DNA from: Prostheceraeus crozeri
Taxonomy: Eukaryota; Platyhelminthes; Polycladida; Euryleptidae
NCBI GenBank assembly: GCA_907163375.1
Contig: CAJQUW010007737.1
Span: 372,001-436,000 of the forward strand
Reading direction: 5' to 3'
DNA length: 64,000 nucleotides
Position 1 is the stretch's first letter; every line of letters starts with the position of its first letter. Both the position numbers and the translations under genes were made by a program. Under the pieces are notes generated by a model. That model did no database searches. It worked only from the letters and a program-made list of their open reading frames with translations, and was not told the origin of the DNA. Of the stretch, positions 41,717-53,927 are shown in pieces.

Positions 41717-44490
41717 TAACGGTTGATGAATAAAAGTAGTCAATGATCCAATATTTGTGGATTACAGACTCACTGTCTCACACTATTGCCGGTGAAATCA
41801 ATGTGACAGAACGAATATGATTTTTGGGGCTGTAGAACACTGTTGTGCCACCGCCTACAGAAAACTGCAGTTGAGCACAATAACAGTGAGGTTCTGACTC
41901 ATAATTCGATTGTACTTCGTACATGTTGCAGAAAGACTGAACATCGGAGATATCTATTATAGGCATAGATATACAACTAATATGTTGCATATCATCTTGC
42001 TGCACCGACTCAGAGCATGACTGCTGTAAGCTTTGAAAACTAACAGACTGCTTGGCTGCAGGTCATTGCTGCATTGAGAGTTGATGCGAGTGCGACCCAA
42101 CCACAAGATTTTGCTTGCAATCCCTACCAACTTCATTTTTTATAATCGTTTTTTGAATATCTTGTGATGATTGAAAATCACATAGGCTGTAGCTTGAATA
42201 AGATGACAAGAATACACGAAAACTTACATTAATGTCATTATTAATTCGCTGTAGATATATAAGCCTTAATGATATTTTATGCTTATCATAATCACATCTT
42301 CCATGAAAATGAGATATTAAATACTAAATTCATGAAACTTTGAGTAGAAGTTGGTGCAGAGAGACGTGATGGGAACGAATGTAAAAATGGGTAAGAGGAG
42401 CATCCGTTTTCAATTTTTTATGGATTGTGGTGAGATAATCAGAATTTTAATTTTATTTTGGATTGTGAGATATTTTGTCATCTCGATATAAAAGATATTC
42501 ACAATGTGTCAAAACCCATCAAAAACCGCAAATGGAAATATATTATCTAACTTGTTCTTGTATATTAGCGACTGTTTCTTTGTTCAATCCTTAACTACAT
42601 ACAATCAGCATTTAAAAGTCATATGATTTCTTCGTCTTGATTCATTTCTTCTTTGTTTCCTTCTTACTCTTTTCTTCGTTCTGTTGCTGTTCTTTCAGCT
42701 CTAATCAAAATTTTTGTTATTAGCCTGATTTTATCTTACTTAATTCATTATTGTTAACTTCAAAATTTGCAATATGATGCAGTGATATAAATCCTTACCG
42801 CTATACTCAGCCTCCAGCCCTTTTCTAACCCTTCTAACGTTTCTAACCCTGGCGTGTATTCCCATGGCATGTTGGAAACTGGAAGGTGTCATCATCTACT
42901 TCAATTTATTTTGAATACAGTGTGTTATAAAATTTTTATTCCATTGATATTCAAATTGTTTCAACTCTTCAATACCTAATATTTCCTCAATATCTAATCC
43001 ATCTATCAATAATACATGCTAAACTTCATGACAAGTTCCAAAATTCCTTTGACTTTTTCTATTTTTCTAAAATATTACTGCCCCACTGATCAATCCTCTT
43101 CTGCTTCCATTTTCTCTATTCACGTTTTTATTCATTTCTATAGAATTTAAGAATATTCTTGTATTTGTTTTTCTCCAAGCTTCACCAGCTTCAAAATTGT
43201 TGACCATTTCTTTGTAATTTTAGTTTTTCAGCTGAAGATTTTGACTTTCATCCCAGCATTGTCTAACTTTGTTTTTTAGATTCTTCAATCCAGTAAAAAC
43301 TGATTAATTTTAATACGTTGTCACGAGAAAGCTCCATTGAGCTCTTTTAGGAATTGTTTAATCCAATTTTTACAACAGTATTGCATTTGTACATGCTGTT
43401 CGGTCATACTTGCATTTTGGTCAAATTTTTAACTTTGTCTCAATGTTTTTTTCTTTGCATACTACTCAATCAAGTGAACTTTGACGCACTTCTGATTCCT
43501 CAATTAGCCGCAATCATCAACTTAAGGAGACGAGATGACGTCTGATACTCCAGTGGTATCATGCTAGGTGATGAATCAGCTAGGCGCAAGAGGATCAACG
43601 CACTTGGAGAAAGTGAACTATAGGAAATGCGAGATCTAAAGTCATTGACAGCAAGTCACTTGTTTATGTTCCTGAACACATACAAAATGTCTTAAGTGGC
43701 ACAATACTGCGCATGCATGTGCACAAACAAAACGGACGATCGTAGAAACTTGCCTCCTACATCATTCCGAAAGACAGAAAAAAAATGGATGTGTAGTAGC
43801 ATTGTACGAGTTCATACAAAGTACTAACCGACGAGGCGCAGTGTAGCATATTCTGAACGCTTCAAATAAAGTGATGAAATAAAAGATCTATGATATGCGA
43901 AGTGTGATGTTGAAGGAATATTGCAAAATTAGACAGCTTTAATCCACTTGAGTAAGGAGGCTGCACCATGCTTGAAAATGGGACTCAAATTAGTTGAGAT
44001 TTTCTCTCGCTATAAAAGACGTACATGTTCTACAAAAACTTAATGAAAGTCGGGCCAAATTTGAGATGGTGCTATCAACTAATTCTCGAGACGAACTTCA
44101 GATTTCTTCAGATGAAGTGGATATGGATTTCGATAGTTACCATTTGATGCATGGCTCTTCAGAAAGTGAAGAGAGTCAAGCTGCTCCAGTTCGTCTAACG
44201 TTTGATGTTCCAGATAATTACTTTTTCTGTTAATTTTCTGCACCGGCATATTTCTTGCAGTCATCCTATATTTATGATGCAGTAAATACACATTTCAGAA
44301 TCTGACAGCAAATATACAGCGAACAATTATTTGTCGCATTTTGCCTCTCGTAGGCGTGAGTGTGTTGAATTGTGATCAGTCACATGTGCTTCATTTTGTT
44401 ATCATCGGATACATCCCATCTCATTCAAGAATAATCTAGTTACCTTAGGTCCATTCAGAGATTGGCTTCCTTGCATACTACAGGGTTCCT
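41717..44490. other. No gene recognised; AT-rich
   Basis: The only sizeable frame is 43994-44233 on the plus strand (79 codons, acidic, with SSDEVDMDFDSYHL). It has no recognisable domain or regulatory context. CCTTCTAACGTTTCTAACCC near 42830 is a minor direct repeat. Confidence 0.45.
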
Positions 44491-44689
44491 CTTTCAGCCA
44501 ACTACAGAGAACCTCCTGTCTAGTCTGCTTCTCAGTAAGCAGGAATCGGTAGCTGTGACGTCATCATGAATCTTTGACATGAATTTGCAGGCAAACCAGC
44601 GAGCAGATGAGTGTGACAGTGATAGGAAATCGTCGTATTGATTGAATACTTCAATAAAATTCGTTTCTGAAATTGACCGAACTACACCT

Positions 44690-45060
44690 TTAAGTTGTTC
44701 ACGGATCTCCGGGCACTTGTGATGCACCCAGTGCTTGTAACAGGAACACAAGATGGAATTGCGTCCTACACCCTGTCTACAGACGCCGCATGAAAATTTG
44801 CCGACAGGTTTTAGAACTATGTTGTTCTGGTAGGTAGAGTGCATGACTTTGGTCTTCCCCACATTCACATGAATACCACGGGTTGCGAGGCCAGAAATGC
44901 GACTCCAAATCTGTAAGGCTATCCGAAAAAATAACCAGGTCATCCGCATACAAGATATCCCATGGGTAACCGTGACGAAAGTTCCGAGATAGTACCTGCA
45001 TGACGGTGATAGAGGTGATGAGTGGGCTGAGGACTGAAACTGGTGCACTCCCACGGGGAC
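44690..45060 (-). mobile_element. Non-LTR retrotransposon fragment: RT catalytic YADD block plus Cys/His finger
   Basis: On the minus strand, frames shift within one RT piece. VMQVLSRNFRHGYPWDILYADDLVIFSDSLTDLES holds the catalytic YADD; ATRGIHVNVGKTKVMHS follows. Then comes a Cys/His module, CGVCRQGVGRNSILCSCYKH followed by WVHHKC. This order (YADD, VNxGKTKVM, CGVCxxGVGxNSI) is typical of a non-LTR family abundant in marine invertebrates. At least one frameshift separates YADD from the finger. Everything upstream of the palm is gone. Confidence 0.82.
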
Positions 45061-45129
45061 ATCAAAACTGATGCTGTAACGCCCTTAGACTTGAACGTTG
45101 GAGTTCATGTACATTGATTGATAACTTGG

Positions 45130-45270
45130 ATCCCTGAGTACTTGTGATGAACCCAGTGCTTGAAACAGGAACACAAGATGGAATTGCGTCCTACACCCTG
45201 TCTACAGACGCCGCATGGAAATCTGTCGACAGGTTTTAGAACTATGTTGTTCTGGTAGGTAAAGTTTGTG
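45130..45270 (-). mobile_element. Second copy of the Cys/His-finger fragment of the same retroelement
   Basis: About 140 bases closely match 44705-44842, encoding FPCGVCRQGVGRNSILCSCF followed by KHWVHHK. The catalytic RT block is absent here. The two copies are in the same orientation about 430 bases apart. Confidence 0.8.
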
Positions 45271-45479
45271 CCGTATGTTTTGTTTCGTAAATCATAGACC
45301 TGAAAGTCCAACCTCTGCAGCAGGTCATCTACATACGTAGGTTAGAGCCAATAATGTTCAATCATTTATAGATTATAGATCTAAAGTCCGAACAAGTATT
45401 TTGCGTCAATGTGATGGAGTGGATAGCGCTCTCCCCAAACAAGCATGTTTCTTGTTGCAAGTCAAATAGATGACTCTGT

Positions 45480-45788
45480 TCTCAAGCTTTGAATCCCGAA
45501 GCTCTTTTCATTAGTTTTAGTACAGATGGAAAATTTATGTTCAATAAGACTGGTTATTTCAGCTGTAAGACCAAAAACGTCGTTTATCTTATAACTTGTA
45601 AGAAATGCGGGATACAGTATGTGGGTCAAACGTCACAAGTCTTGCATTATAGATTGAATGGTCATCGCAGTTCCATTAACACAGCCAACAAAAATACTTA
45701 TCTGGCTGCTCATTTTCGGGAAAATGGGCACAGTGTTGGTGATTTGTTTATTCAAATTATTGATGTGATTAGCGAGCATGAAGACTAA
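45480..45788 (+). mobile_element. Penelope-like element GIY-YIG endonuclease domain fragment
   Basis: About 100 codons: FSCKTKNVVYLITCKKCGIQ, then YVGQTSQVLHYRLNGHRSSI, then YLAAHFRENGHSVGDLFIQI. VVYLI and YVGQT form the GIY-YIG core, followed by the conserved Arg (YRLNGHR) and the His of AAHF. The Cys-x2-Cys before YVG is typical of Penelope-like elements. The RT domain is not adjacent, so this is a fragment. Confidence 0.8.
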
Positions 45789-46599
45789 AATAATTCGGTT
45801 GATTTAATCGGTCAACAATCGGTTTGAAGAAGCTTTGTTCAAGATGAACGTTTCAGTGACGGTGACATTTAGGTAGGGATACATGTAATTGCAAAAAATG
45901 CCTAATTTCATCTTGGTCATTTATTCACCTAAGAGAAATAGAACACGTAGCTCCTGCTGCCAAACAGTGGTTTCCAGATGACTTCAGTGTCAGCGAATGA
46001 GAAAATTCCGTTTTTTTCAGAGATAGTTTTCTGTCATTGGGACGGTGAAGAATCGAGTTCGGTTTCCTTTGAATAAGAGGGAATTCTTCTCAGATACGAG
46101 GCAATTTCGAGATTCCAGATTTACTGTCAGTCTGTGTGTGTGGCCAAAGATTGATGTCTGTCAATTTCCTCTTGCTGGAAATTTGGAATTGTGCGAGAAA
46201 TTTAGACGTGTTATAACAGCATGATTGTCAAAATTATGCTAAAATGTCAAAATTAGAAGCTTTTTGTTGCATCATCTTCCAGTTCGCAGCACTCCAGCGA
46301 TTGCTACGAATTAAGGTCGCAACAAATAAGTAAGAAGGAGCTACAAAAGCTAACTCCAGGAAATTTCCTTAAAAAAATTGTGAAGCGTTGTCTTCTTTCG
46401 CTTTCACAGAACTTCTTCATGTTGAATGAATTTTGAAATGATTAAATTATACATGTTTTATATACAAATGGCAACGAGTGGCTAAATACATGCAAGTAAG
46501 GCAAAAATGCTCATATTTGTGCATTTTTGGAATATTGTATTAAGGAATATCTGAGAGAGGAACATCAATGTTTTTATTCTTACGAAATACTCTCGTAGA

Positions 46600-46835
46600 T
46601 ATTCCTGCACTGCGGATCATAGTGAAACTTATTCTAGTGTGAATATGCCCAGTGATACTTGAATAATTTTCTTTATGTACATGTATTTCCTCACATGGAT
46701 CCGCGTAAGTAAATTCGCGAGTCTTTAATGGAACTTTCGAGCATTCATGCCTGAACCAGTGGTTGTAGCAGTAAGGATAAATGTTCAATTTCAACCTCCG
46801 GGCAGTACAGACTATGATTACACTTAACACTGGCC
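46600..46835 (-). mobile_element. Possible diverged retroelement Cys/His-finger remnant
   Basis: Minus-strand frame with VCTARRLKLNIYPYCYNHWF followed by RHECSKVPLKTREFTY. The spacing C-x(n)-L-x-I-x2-Y-C-x3-W-x2-H-x-C-S resembles the finger at 44.7 and 45.1 kb, but identity is low. Confidence 0.35.
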
Positions 46836-46946
46836 TCAAGAGGTTCTATGCGTTCAGACGATCAGTCTGATGTCCAGGAATCACTGGACAAGTCCCCATC
46901 GAAGAAGGCGAAATATCGAACTTCAAGCAATAAATAATTCCTGAGA

Positions 46947-47059
46947 ATGTCCGCAATATGGAGTTACCGGTGATGATATGAACATTATTCGGGACTGAAC
47001 TTAACTGTCCGTAATACGGAGGTGTCCGCTGTATAGAATGTCCGCAATAGGAGGTTCCA

Positions 47060-47062
<3 letters not shown>
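46947..47062 (-). mobile_element. pogo/Tigger-like terminal sequence
   Basis: On the minus strand this starts TA then CAGTGGAACCTCCTATTGCG at 47062 and continues with TGTCCG-containing repeats (near 46947, 47009, 47027 and 47039). CAGTGGAACCTC next to TA is a pogo-type end. The other end was not found. Confidence 0.5.

Positions 47063-47118
<56 letters not shown>
47063..47118. repeat. (TA)n microsatellite
   Basis: Uninterrupted TA dinucleotides, about 28 units, directly abutting the pogo-like end. Confidence 0.95.
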
Positions 47119-47121
<3 letters not shown>

Positions 47122-47168
47122 TATACAATGTATATAATAAGCTTATTATTTTCTTGCGTATACATAAT

Positions 47169-47318
47169 GTCGAACAAAGCCATGTGTCGAACAAAGCCAT
47201 GTGTCGAACAAAACCACTGTCGAACAAAACCATTGTCGAACAAAGCCATGTGTCGAACAAAACCACTGTCGAACAAATGCCTAAAATCCATGATATCTTA
47301 TTGTCGAACAAAACTACT
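47169..47318. repeat. Short tandem array, 16-17-bp unit TGTCGAACAAA(G/A)CCA(T/C)(G)
   Basis: Seven head-to-tail copies starting TGTCGAACAAA lie between 47169 and 47280, alternating between 17- and 16-base forms, plus an outlying copy at about 47302. Confidence 0.9.
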
Positions 47319-47349
47319 ACATTCTCAGAGATATCAAGCTTTCCAAATT

Positions 47350-48108
47350 TAGCCTTGGAGGGATGATATAGACTAGAATAATAACTGTCTCAAATATTTA
47401 GTCAACGCTTCTTTCGCGAAACGACGAGTATAAAGGCTTTAAGCGTTTCCGAAAATTTTCAGGCAGTTTATGAGTTCGTTTTAATGATTTCAACTGAAGT
47501 GGTAAGGAAAGACATTGAGATCATGTTGTTATAGCTTGAAAGTTTTATAAAACGATATTATGCAGTAATAGCTTGCTGAACGCCAATAATGCGTTCCAGA
47601 AAAATCCCATGTTAAGTGAATTTACGTATATTGTGGCAAAAAACAATGAGAAATTAATGATAACATTTGAAACTTATTGATTTGGGTTGCCAACTTTGTG
47701 TTTTTTCATTCAAAAATCGCTGTATTAAACTTCATACTAAATAGGAATCAACGATGCTTAAGCGTTGTATCTTTGTGATCTTATCCTGGAATGGTTCAAA
47801 CTAGTCTGTGACATTCGGAATGGTTGAGCAACTTGAACGAATGCACATCAGGCTACTCTGTAGTTATTTTCTTGAAATTTGTCGTGCGACTGGTAACCAC
47901 AAAATATAACACAAAGTCAGCACGCCTGGGCATAGAAAAAATGCTATAAGTCACCTGTTTCTCTGCTTGATATCTATTTCATAACATCATTGCATTCAAC
48001 TGCAAGCCAAATAAAAACTAACTTCATTTGCATTTTACATATTAGCGCGGCAACGCATAACGCATGATAGAGAATCATTGAGCTGAGTCACGCTTAACGA
48101 GTATTACA
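47350..48108. other. No gene recognised
   Basis: AT-rich sequence without motifs. Confidence 0.5.
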
Positions 48109-48112
48109 GTAA

Positions 48113-48734
48113 GGCCGCTGTCACATATGAAAAGGCGTCTTCCATCTTTCATCTTCTATTTGTGATTTCCCTTTAATTGCATGTATAAAAGAATACAACC
48201 TATCACACAGAAAAAGTCTTCAGCCATAAGTCATCTTCCATCGTCCGTCACGCCGTCACACAGGAAAAGTCATAGGACGTCGTCCATCGGACATAAGGCA
48301 TGAAATTGTGCGGCTGATAAAGTCAGGAAAATCAGGAAACAGCTCTTTGTTCACCATGTGGGATGAGGACAAGGACAGGGAAGAGAAGAGGTTAGACAGT
48401 AGTCATAGCAACGGTTAATAGTAAAATTTGTGGCCGCGAGACTGCTCTAAAAAAGAAGAACGTGAAGTGACGTCTGAGGGAAAATTTAGGAAGCTGTCAT
48501 TTGCGAAGAGAAGCAATCAGAAAACAGCCTTTGTTCACAATGTCTAGCGAGGACGAGGATCAGGACAGTTGTCACAGCAACGGTGAATAGTGAAAAATAG
48601 CGCTGACTGTATCGGAATTGGATTTCCCTAATGTGACAGTGGTAGGTGGAAGATGGAAGACGCCCTATGAAGAATGCGCAAAGAGGCGAGTGACATGGAA
48701 GATGGGAAACACCTTTCCGTGCGTGACAGCGGCC
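48113..48734. mobile_element. PIF/Harbinger-type MITE, 622 bp
   Basis: Inverted ends GGCCGCTGTCACATATGAAA and, on the opposite strand, GGCCGCTGTCACGCACGGAA. TAA is duplicated outside both ends (48110-48112, 48735-48737), the 3-bp target preference of PIF/Harbinger. CGTCTTCCATCTT words repeat inside both ends. The middle has two diverged copies of a ~90-bp segment, each with ATG followed by an acidic run (48353 and 48538). Confidence 0.85.
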
Positions 48735-48739
48735 TAAAT

Positions 48740-50685
48740 GGTCTTACGACGCAGTTATAAATATTCGAATTGTATTTCGGCGGTTTGTCTTTTGAGATAG
48801 AAAGAGTAAGTTAATTCTATACAACAAAGGAATAGCATCCACTTTTAGATGACATAAGTACATAGATTCCGAGGGCACGTTCATGTCCGATAGAAGTGGA
48901 TATTTTTGGTATTCTAACCCAATGAAGATGTAATCTATGGTGATTGGTGATGTCTACAAGAAATGATTCCTAAGTGACAATATAACATTAGCATGGATTT
49001 GAGGGCAACAATGTAGGACATTTGAGGGCGCGTAAGCGCCTGAAAACGTCCCACATTGTTGCCCGAAAAAAGCTATGTTAATACTATTGTGCATAATTGA
49101 AATGAGCTGGGCAGCAATGCTATGAATACACATGTAGATATACGCTGATTGAGATTTCAAAAATGTCTTTCACATGCATAGATAGAGATATCATCAGTAC
49201 GGGATACATTGTTGCCTTTCTTTTTCCACATTGTACCATAGCTCAATGACGCACAATCTATGTTTTTAATATGGATACCTGAGAAGCTTTGCTCTACAAT
49301 TCTGGCTATAGTATAATTTCTATGGAGATTTGACATGGTAGAATACTTCTTCCGGACAACAATTTCTATTCATCACGAAAAAAACGTAAAATCACATCAC
49401 CTTTGGCGCATGCCAAATCGAAATGCTGAACTTGAAACAAAAATACTCTCTAACCAGCAAAATGCACTATTAGCTGTTGATGAGCGAATATGCCTTGGCT
49501 GGACATAATTTAAATTAAAAGTTTTGGGAAAGCCAAGTACGGTGATGGTAAATAAAATTATACATGTAGGCTATCATCAACTATATATTACGACCTTATA
49601 TCTGATGCCATCATCAGGTTCATATTGAAACTTCTCAATTTTTTCATATTCAAAGTTTCAATTAAAACTATTAGCTGTATTTTACAATTAATAGTTCAGT
49701 GGTTATTTCAATTCCATGATTTTACAAAAAGTGGTCAAATTGCCGTTAGGAATTTCCCTATTTTTCAATAGAAAAAAAGGACAGCAGTAACATTCATGTA
49801 TAAAATCGGAAGAAGAGACATTTCTTCGATGTCCATTTTTTGATATTTGCCGAATTTTTTGACATACTAAGCGTCTATTATTGACGATAGCAAGCGAAAC
49901 AATGCGCGTGGCGATTGATTGTAGCTTCTTAGCGATAGACTTCAGGTCATTTGAATTCAATTCATTCATCAATTCATGAAATTCAGTGTTGGTATCGCAA
50001 TATCATGACACTGGTGCGATTTGCTGTCATGAAGCGATAGAGAGTCATTGCATAGTTCGTAATAGCTTAATCGTTTCCTACTGTTTATCAACCAGATGCG
50101 TGGGGAACTGGCTCAATGCCATGTAGCAATTTCTTGAAAGTTTACCATGTCCCAAAGCAAAGTTTTCGATGTTTAGTTAATTTTTTCCCATAATTGGATG
50201 CATTATCAATAGAATGGAAAAATCATTGGCAAAATTTGAGCGCATTACCGAAGCATTCTGTTCATATGCATCTAGTTGCAAGCAAGTATTTAGCAGCCCA
50301 TGAAATAAACTTTTGATGGCACTCATTCATGGACTGTTTTTCAGTTGAGTACCATGAATATGGACACACGCATTGCAGGTGTAGTGGAGGACATTCCCTT
50401 CATGATACTGTATGCTTATCAGACATGTAGACACAATGTAAATGGAATGATTAAATATTGAGTTGAATCCTCAGTTGAAAAATGGGAGTAGACCTGAATA
50501 GCTGCCATTTCATCCAATATCGGGAATCATCAGCAGGCCTAGTTCACATCTCTCTACATCGACAAAACCCCCTATTTGAACCTGCAATCATACCTGGGTA
50601 AATTTGAGATGCGCATTGGATTATTGTATAAGTTGTCATTTCTCTCGCTCTCATTCTTTTTGTGCTAAGTGTTAAGCAAGAATGC
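48740..50685. other. No gene recognised
   Basis: A minus-strand frame at 49703-49975 begins MMNELNSNDLKSIAKKLQ, which echoes the dispersed repeat family at 53.9, 61.9 and 62.9 kb (DLNSSxLKEFW), so it may be a distant copy. Otherwise AT-rich and featureless. Confidence 0.45.
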
Positions 50686-50687
50686 AG

Positions 50688-50752
50688 ACTGTGCCTCGAA
50701 CCAAAGTCTCCAGGACACAGATTGAACACTCTACCACAAAGCCACAGCGCCG
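50688..50752 (-). repeat. tRNA-derived SINE head
   Basis: On the minus strand: GGCGCTGTGGCTTTGTGGTA, with a box A, followed after a tRNA-like distance by GGTTCGAGGC (box B, plus-strand 50693-50702). No acceptor stem. Confidence 0.6.
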
Positions 50753-51213
50753 GATTATGAGGAACTTTTGACATTAAATATAAAAGTATCCCTTCCTCGT
50801 TGTGTAGTAGTTGTACCATACATTCACTTTGTTGGCTATTCAATGTTAAGGTACAAGGCAACAGTTCCAATTGTGTCAAGCTGGCGACTAACGAGGTACC
50901 TTGTCCAAAAAAGCAAGTGTGAACATCCATACATAGAGTGTTTTATTCTCATGTTTTAAGAAAATATGAATAGAATACAACAATATGAATAGAATAGAGA
51001 CAATAGAATAGAAATACTTCACTAGTCAATACAGCGAGCGGTACATGACAACATCCTCAACGTCCTTTATATCCTCTTAAAATGGAATTCGAAAGTCTCA
51101 AACCTTCGGTCATCGTGCTTTCTCCTATTGGTATTCGAATAACCGCGGATTTACCTAATTCGTTTATTGTTTTACTTCTTTCTTATCAATGACTTGGATA
51201 TGCGATGCATTTA

Positions 51214-51938
51214 GTCCGGCAGCCAGAGCGAGTTTCTGCAGGGAGCGAGGCCGAAAATGTGACTTTCACAGAATGATGTGCACCCTATGTCTACTTCGAA
51301 TCGGCGCGTCTACCGAGTTCTAGTGAGTTCCTCTTCTTGCCAGACAGGATCAAGGAAAAACACATGTAAATCCAATGGGACACAGATTGCAATTTTTGGC
51401 TAAAATGAACTTTTGTGTGTTTTCTCTGATGAAACGAAAATTACTAAGCCCAGAGTCATAATTTTCGGCATGATATGTCTTCGGTTCATTTCCTTTCATG
51501 TTCATGCACCCCTGTCTATAATGCGGAACACATTTAGATTTGGCAAGCCTCTCAATGTCGGCAAACACAAACATTTTGAGCAACTTTAACCACATTCAAC
51601 CACATTCTCACATACATTGTCGATCAGAAGCATAATAATAGCACATGCACATCATAGGAAATGACCTGAAAATATTCCATGTGAAAAAAATTATGACTCT
51701 GGGCTTAATACCTTTCAGTTGATAAGAGAAAACCAAGAAAAATTCATTTTAGCCGAAAACTGGAATCTGCGTCACATTGGATTTACATGTGTTTTTCTTT
51801 GATCCTGTCTAACAAGAGGAGGAATCAGATAGAGCTCGGCAGACGTGCAGAATCGTAGTAGGCATAGGGTGTACGTCATTCTGTGAAAGTCTCATTTTCG
51901 GCCTCGTTCCCTGCAGAAACTCGTTCTGGCTGCCGGAC
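51214..51938. mobile_element. 725-bp foldback (palindromic) element, copy 2
   Basis: The left end GTCCGGCAGCCAGAGCGAGT returns inverted at the right end (51919-51938). Arms match inward, for example ACACATGTAAATCCAATGNG at 51360 against its inverse near 51776. TA flanks the left end; the right flank is TT. Its end shares the plan GTCCGGNAGC...TGCAGGGANCGAGG with the foldback at 40963-41714. Confidence 0.88.
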
Positions 51939-51939
51939 T

Positions 51940-52605
51940 TTCAATCTTTTTATCGTCGATTGCTCCTTATGGCTCCTCACCAGCTCTCTGTTTAGGATAT
52001 CGTTTGGACAATGCCGAGTTGTCGAATCACTTTGTCGATATTGTTCTCCCATTGTTTTTTCGGACGTCCTTCCTACGGCTGCGAGCGAGAGGCCAACTGA
52101 TTATGCAATTATGGAAAGAAAAGCTGATTTCAGTTTCATTTATATTGCAGATAATAGTCGGATTTTCATGTACATTAAACTGGGAAGAAAATATCTTAAT
52201 ATGATTTAATTCGTCAGGCAAACTAGGATTATAGAGACTTAAATGACTAGAAAAGTGAAAAGAATTAATTCTACACTTGGCTACCAACCGGAGCAGTCTA
52301 AATGATTTTATTAAAATCTCCATGATAATGATCTGCTTTCCTCAATTCTTTAGACAGCCTAACTGTTAAGTCTGTCCTTCAGGGATTTCTCAACTAATGG
52401 ACTTAAACCATTTCCTGAGGAGAAAGAGAAATATTCTCCTGCGTTTTCATCTTCATTTGAGAAAGTCAGAATATAATCTGATAAGACTTGTGGCGCTTAT
52501 GAGAGTCAATGTCTATTCATATAACATAGGTTCGCATCTATATGCACTGCATCTATAATCTCCCGCCCCTTCGACGCATTAAATAACATGACTTCGACGA
52601 CATCT
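51940..52605. other. No gene recognised
   Basis: Short frames only; no motif or repeat boundary seen. Confidence 0.5.
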
Positions 52606-52606
52606 G

Positions 52607-52690
52607 CGATGGTGTTTACTGGCTTACCAACTTGTGCTGCTGCTGTCCCAAACGTAGCGGGTTCGATTCCTGCCCAGTCCTACGCGTTGT
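52607..52690 (+). repeat. Probable tRNA-derived SINE head
   Basis: A good box B (GGGTTCGATTCC at 52659-52670) lies about 45 bases after a weak box A-like TGGTGTTTACTGGCTTACC. No closing acceptor stem, so it is not a tRNA gene. Confidence 0.5.
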
Positions 52691-53329
52691 CATTAAAGAT
52701 CAATCATAACAAAGATGACTGAAGTTTTCGATTTCAAAACAAAGGTAATTCATTTCAGTTTGTTTGATGTAATGAAAAATTGATGTGACATAGTAATGTT
52801 TTCTAGGTCTCTTTAATTGAGTTGGATAGTTTAGTAGCACATTACAGCAGTAGCTTCGAAGAATAACCCGAAGAGTTCACTCTTTTCAGTTACTAAAAAC
52901 ATTTGTCAAATGTGACTGAAAATAGCGTTTTTGCAACCGCTGTTTGAATATCACTTTTGGACAAACAATTAATTGAATGCAAGGCTGTGCGCGGTGCACC
53001 GGTGCACTGGTTCTTCTGCTTGCATTGGTTCTCGGGCCGAAGTGCGCGAATTGCGATCAGATTGATATTTTACAGTATAGTTTCTGTCTGTTTGTTTTAG
53101 TCACACAAATTATAGAGAAGGTGTTGTAAGCATACAGTGTAATCAGTACAACTAGGAAAAATTATTCAATTCAATTTGAGCTTTAAAAGTCTACATCATG
53201 AAAATGAGACCTTTTTAAAATCGCGGCTATATCATAAAACCGATGAATTTCGTGATGTTGAGGAAACATGACAAAACAAAGTGACGCAAATTAGATAATT
53301 CAAGTTCATGATAGATCATTTTAGGCCAC

Positions 53330-53545
53330 GAAATCTCAATTCCACTACCTCAGAATCTATAGTGATCACTGCGTACCCTGCAGTTGCTCCTTATGCTAGG
53401 GTGGACTATCTTAGCATTCCAGCGGCCAGCGATACATCCGAAAGATTTTTTTCTGTGTCCGGTGATATTATCATATTTCATGCGGACTGCTGTGAGGCCG
53501 AGTAATGTCGAGATGTTGACCTTGCAAAGTAATTTGCAGATGGCG
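53330..53545 (+). pseudogene. hAT transposase dimerisation-domain remnant
   Basis: YLSIPAASDTSERFFSVSGD (53400-53465) continues after a frameshift as YFMRTAVRPSNVEMLTLQSN and LQMA. This is the classic C-terminal hAT signature of BED-finger transposases (IPAxSxxSERxFS...RPxNVExL). It is distinct from the SHGQ/LPHGN family at 33-36 kb. The upstream catalytic part was not found. Confidence 0.75.
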
Positions 53546-53927
53546 GTGACATTGATTCGAATATTTCTACTTTTCCTGATGTGTTCAGGCACTATGAAAA
53601 AAGAGTCAAACATAAGCTCTTCCCACAGAATTAGACAGGTCGTCTCTTCTTCTGTTTGACTAGAAGGGAAGCATTGGAACATGTAACGTAAATGAAATGG
53701 CACAATCTGCTGACATAATACCATAGCAATCGAACAATGAGCAATCAGTTCAACATTAAACACGCCAAATTGTGCGAAGTTTCAGTGACTGTTATCAACC
53801 GGATCACACAGCAAAGAGACACTGTCGATGTCAAGTTCTACAAAGAAGTTTGTGAACGTTTTTTCACGCGCTTGCTAACTTTTTTAAAAATGATCGAGAA
53901 CCCAACATTATCGAGAAAACTTTTGCG

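Noticed and set aside
43994..44233. 79-codon acidic plus-strand open frame as a host exon
   Set aside because: No acceptor/donor context joining it to another exon and no recognisable family; left as unrecognised.
46846..47352. Open frames of alternating Ile-Tyr
   Set aside because: Translations of the (TA)n microsatellite and adjoining short tandem array.
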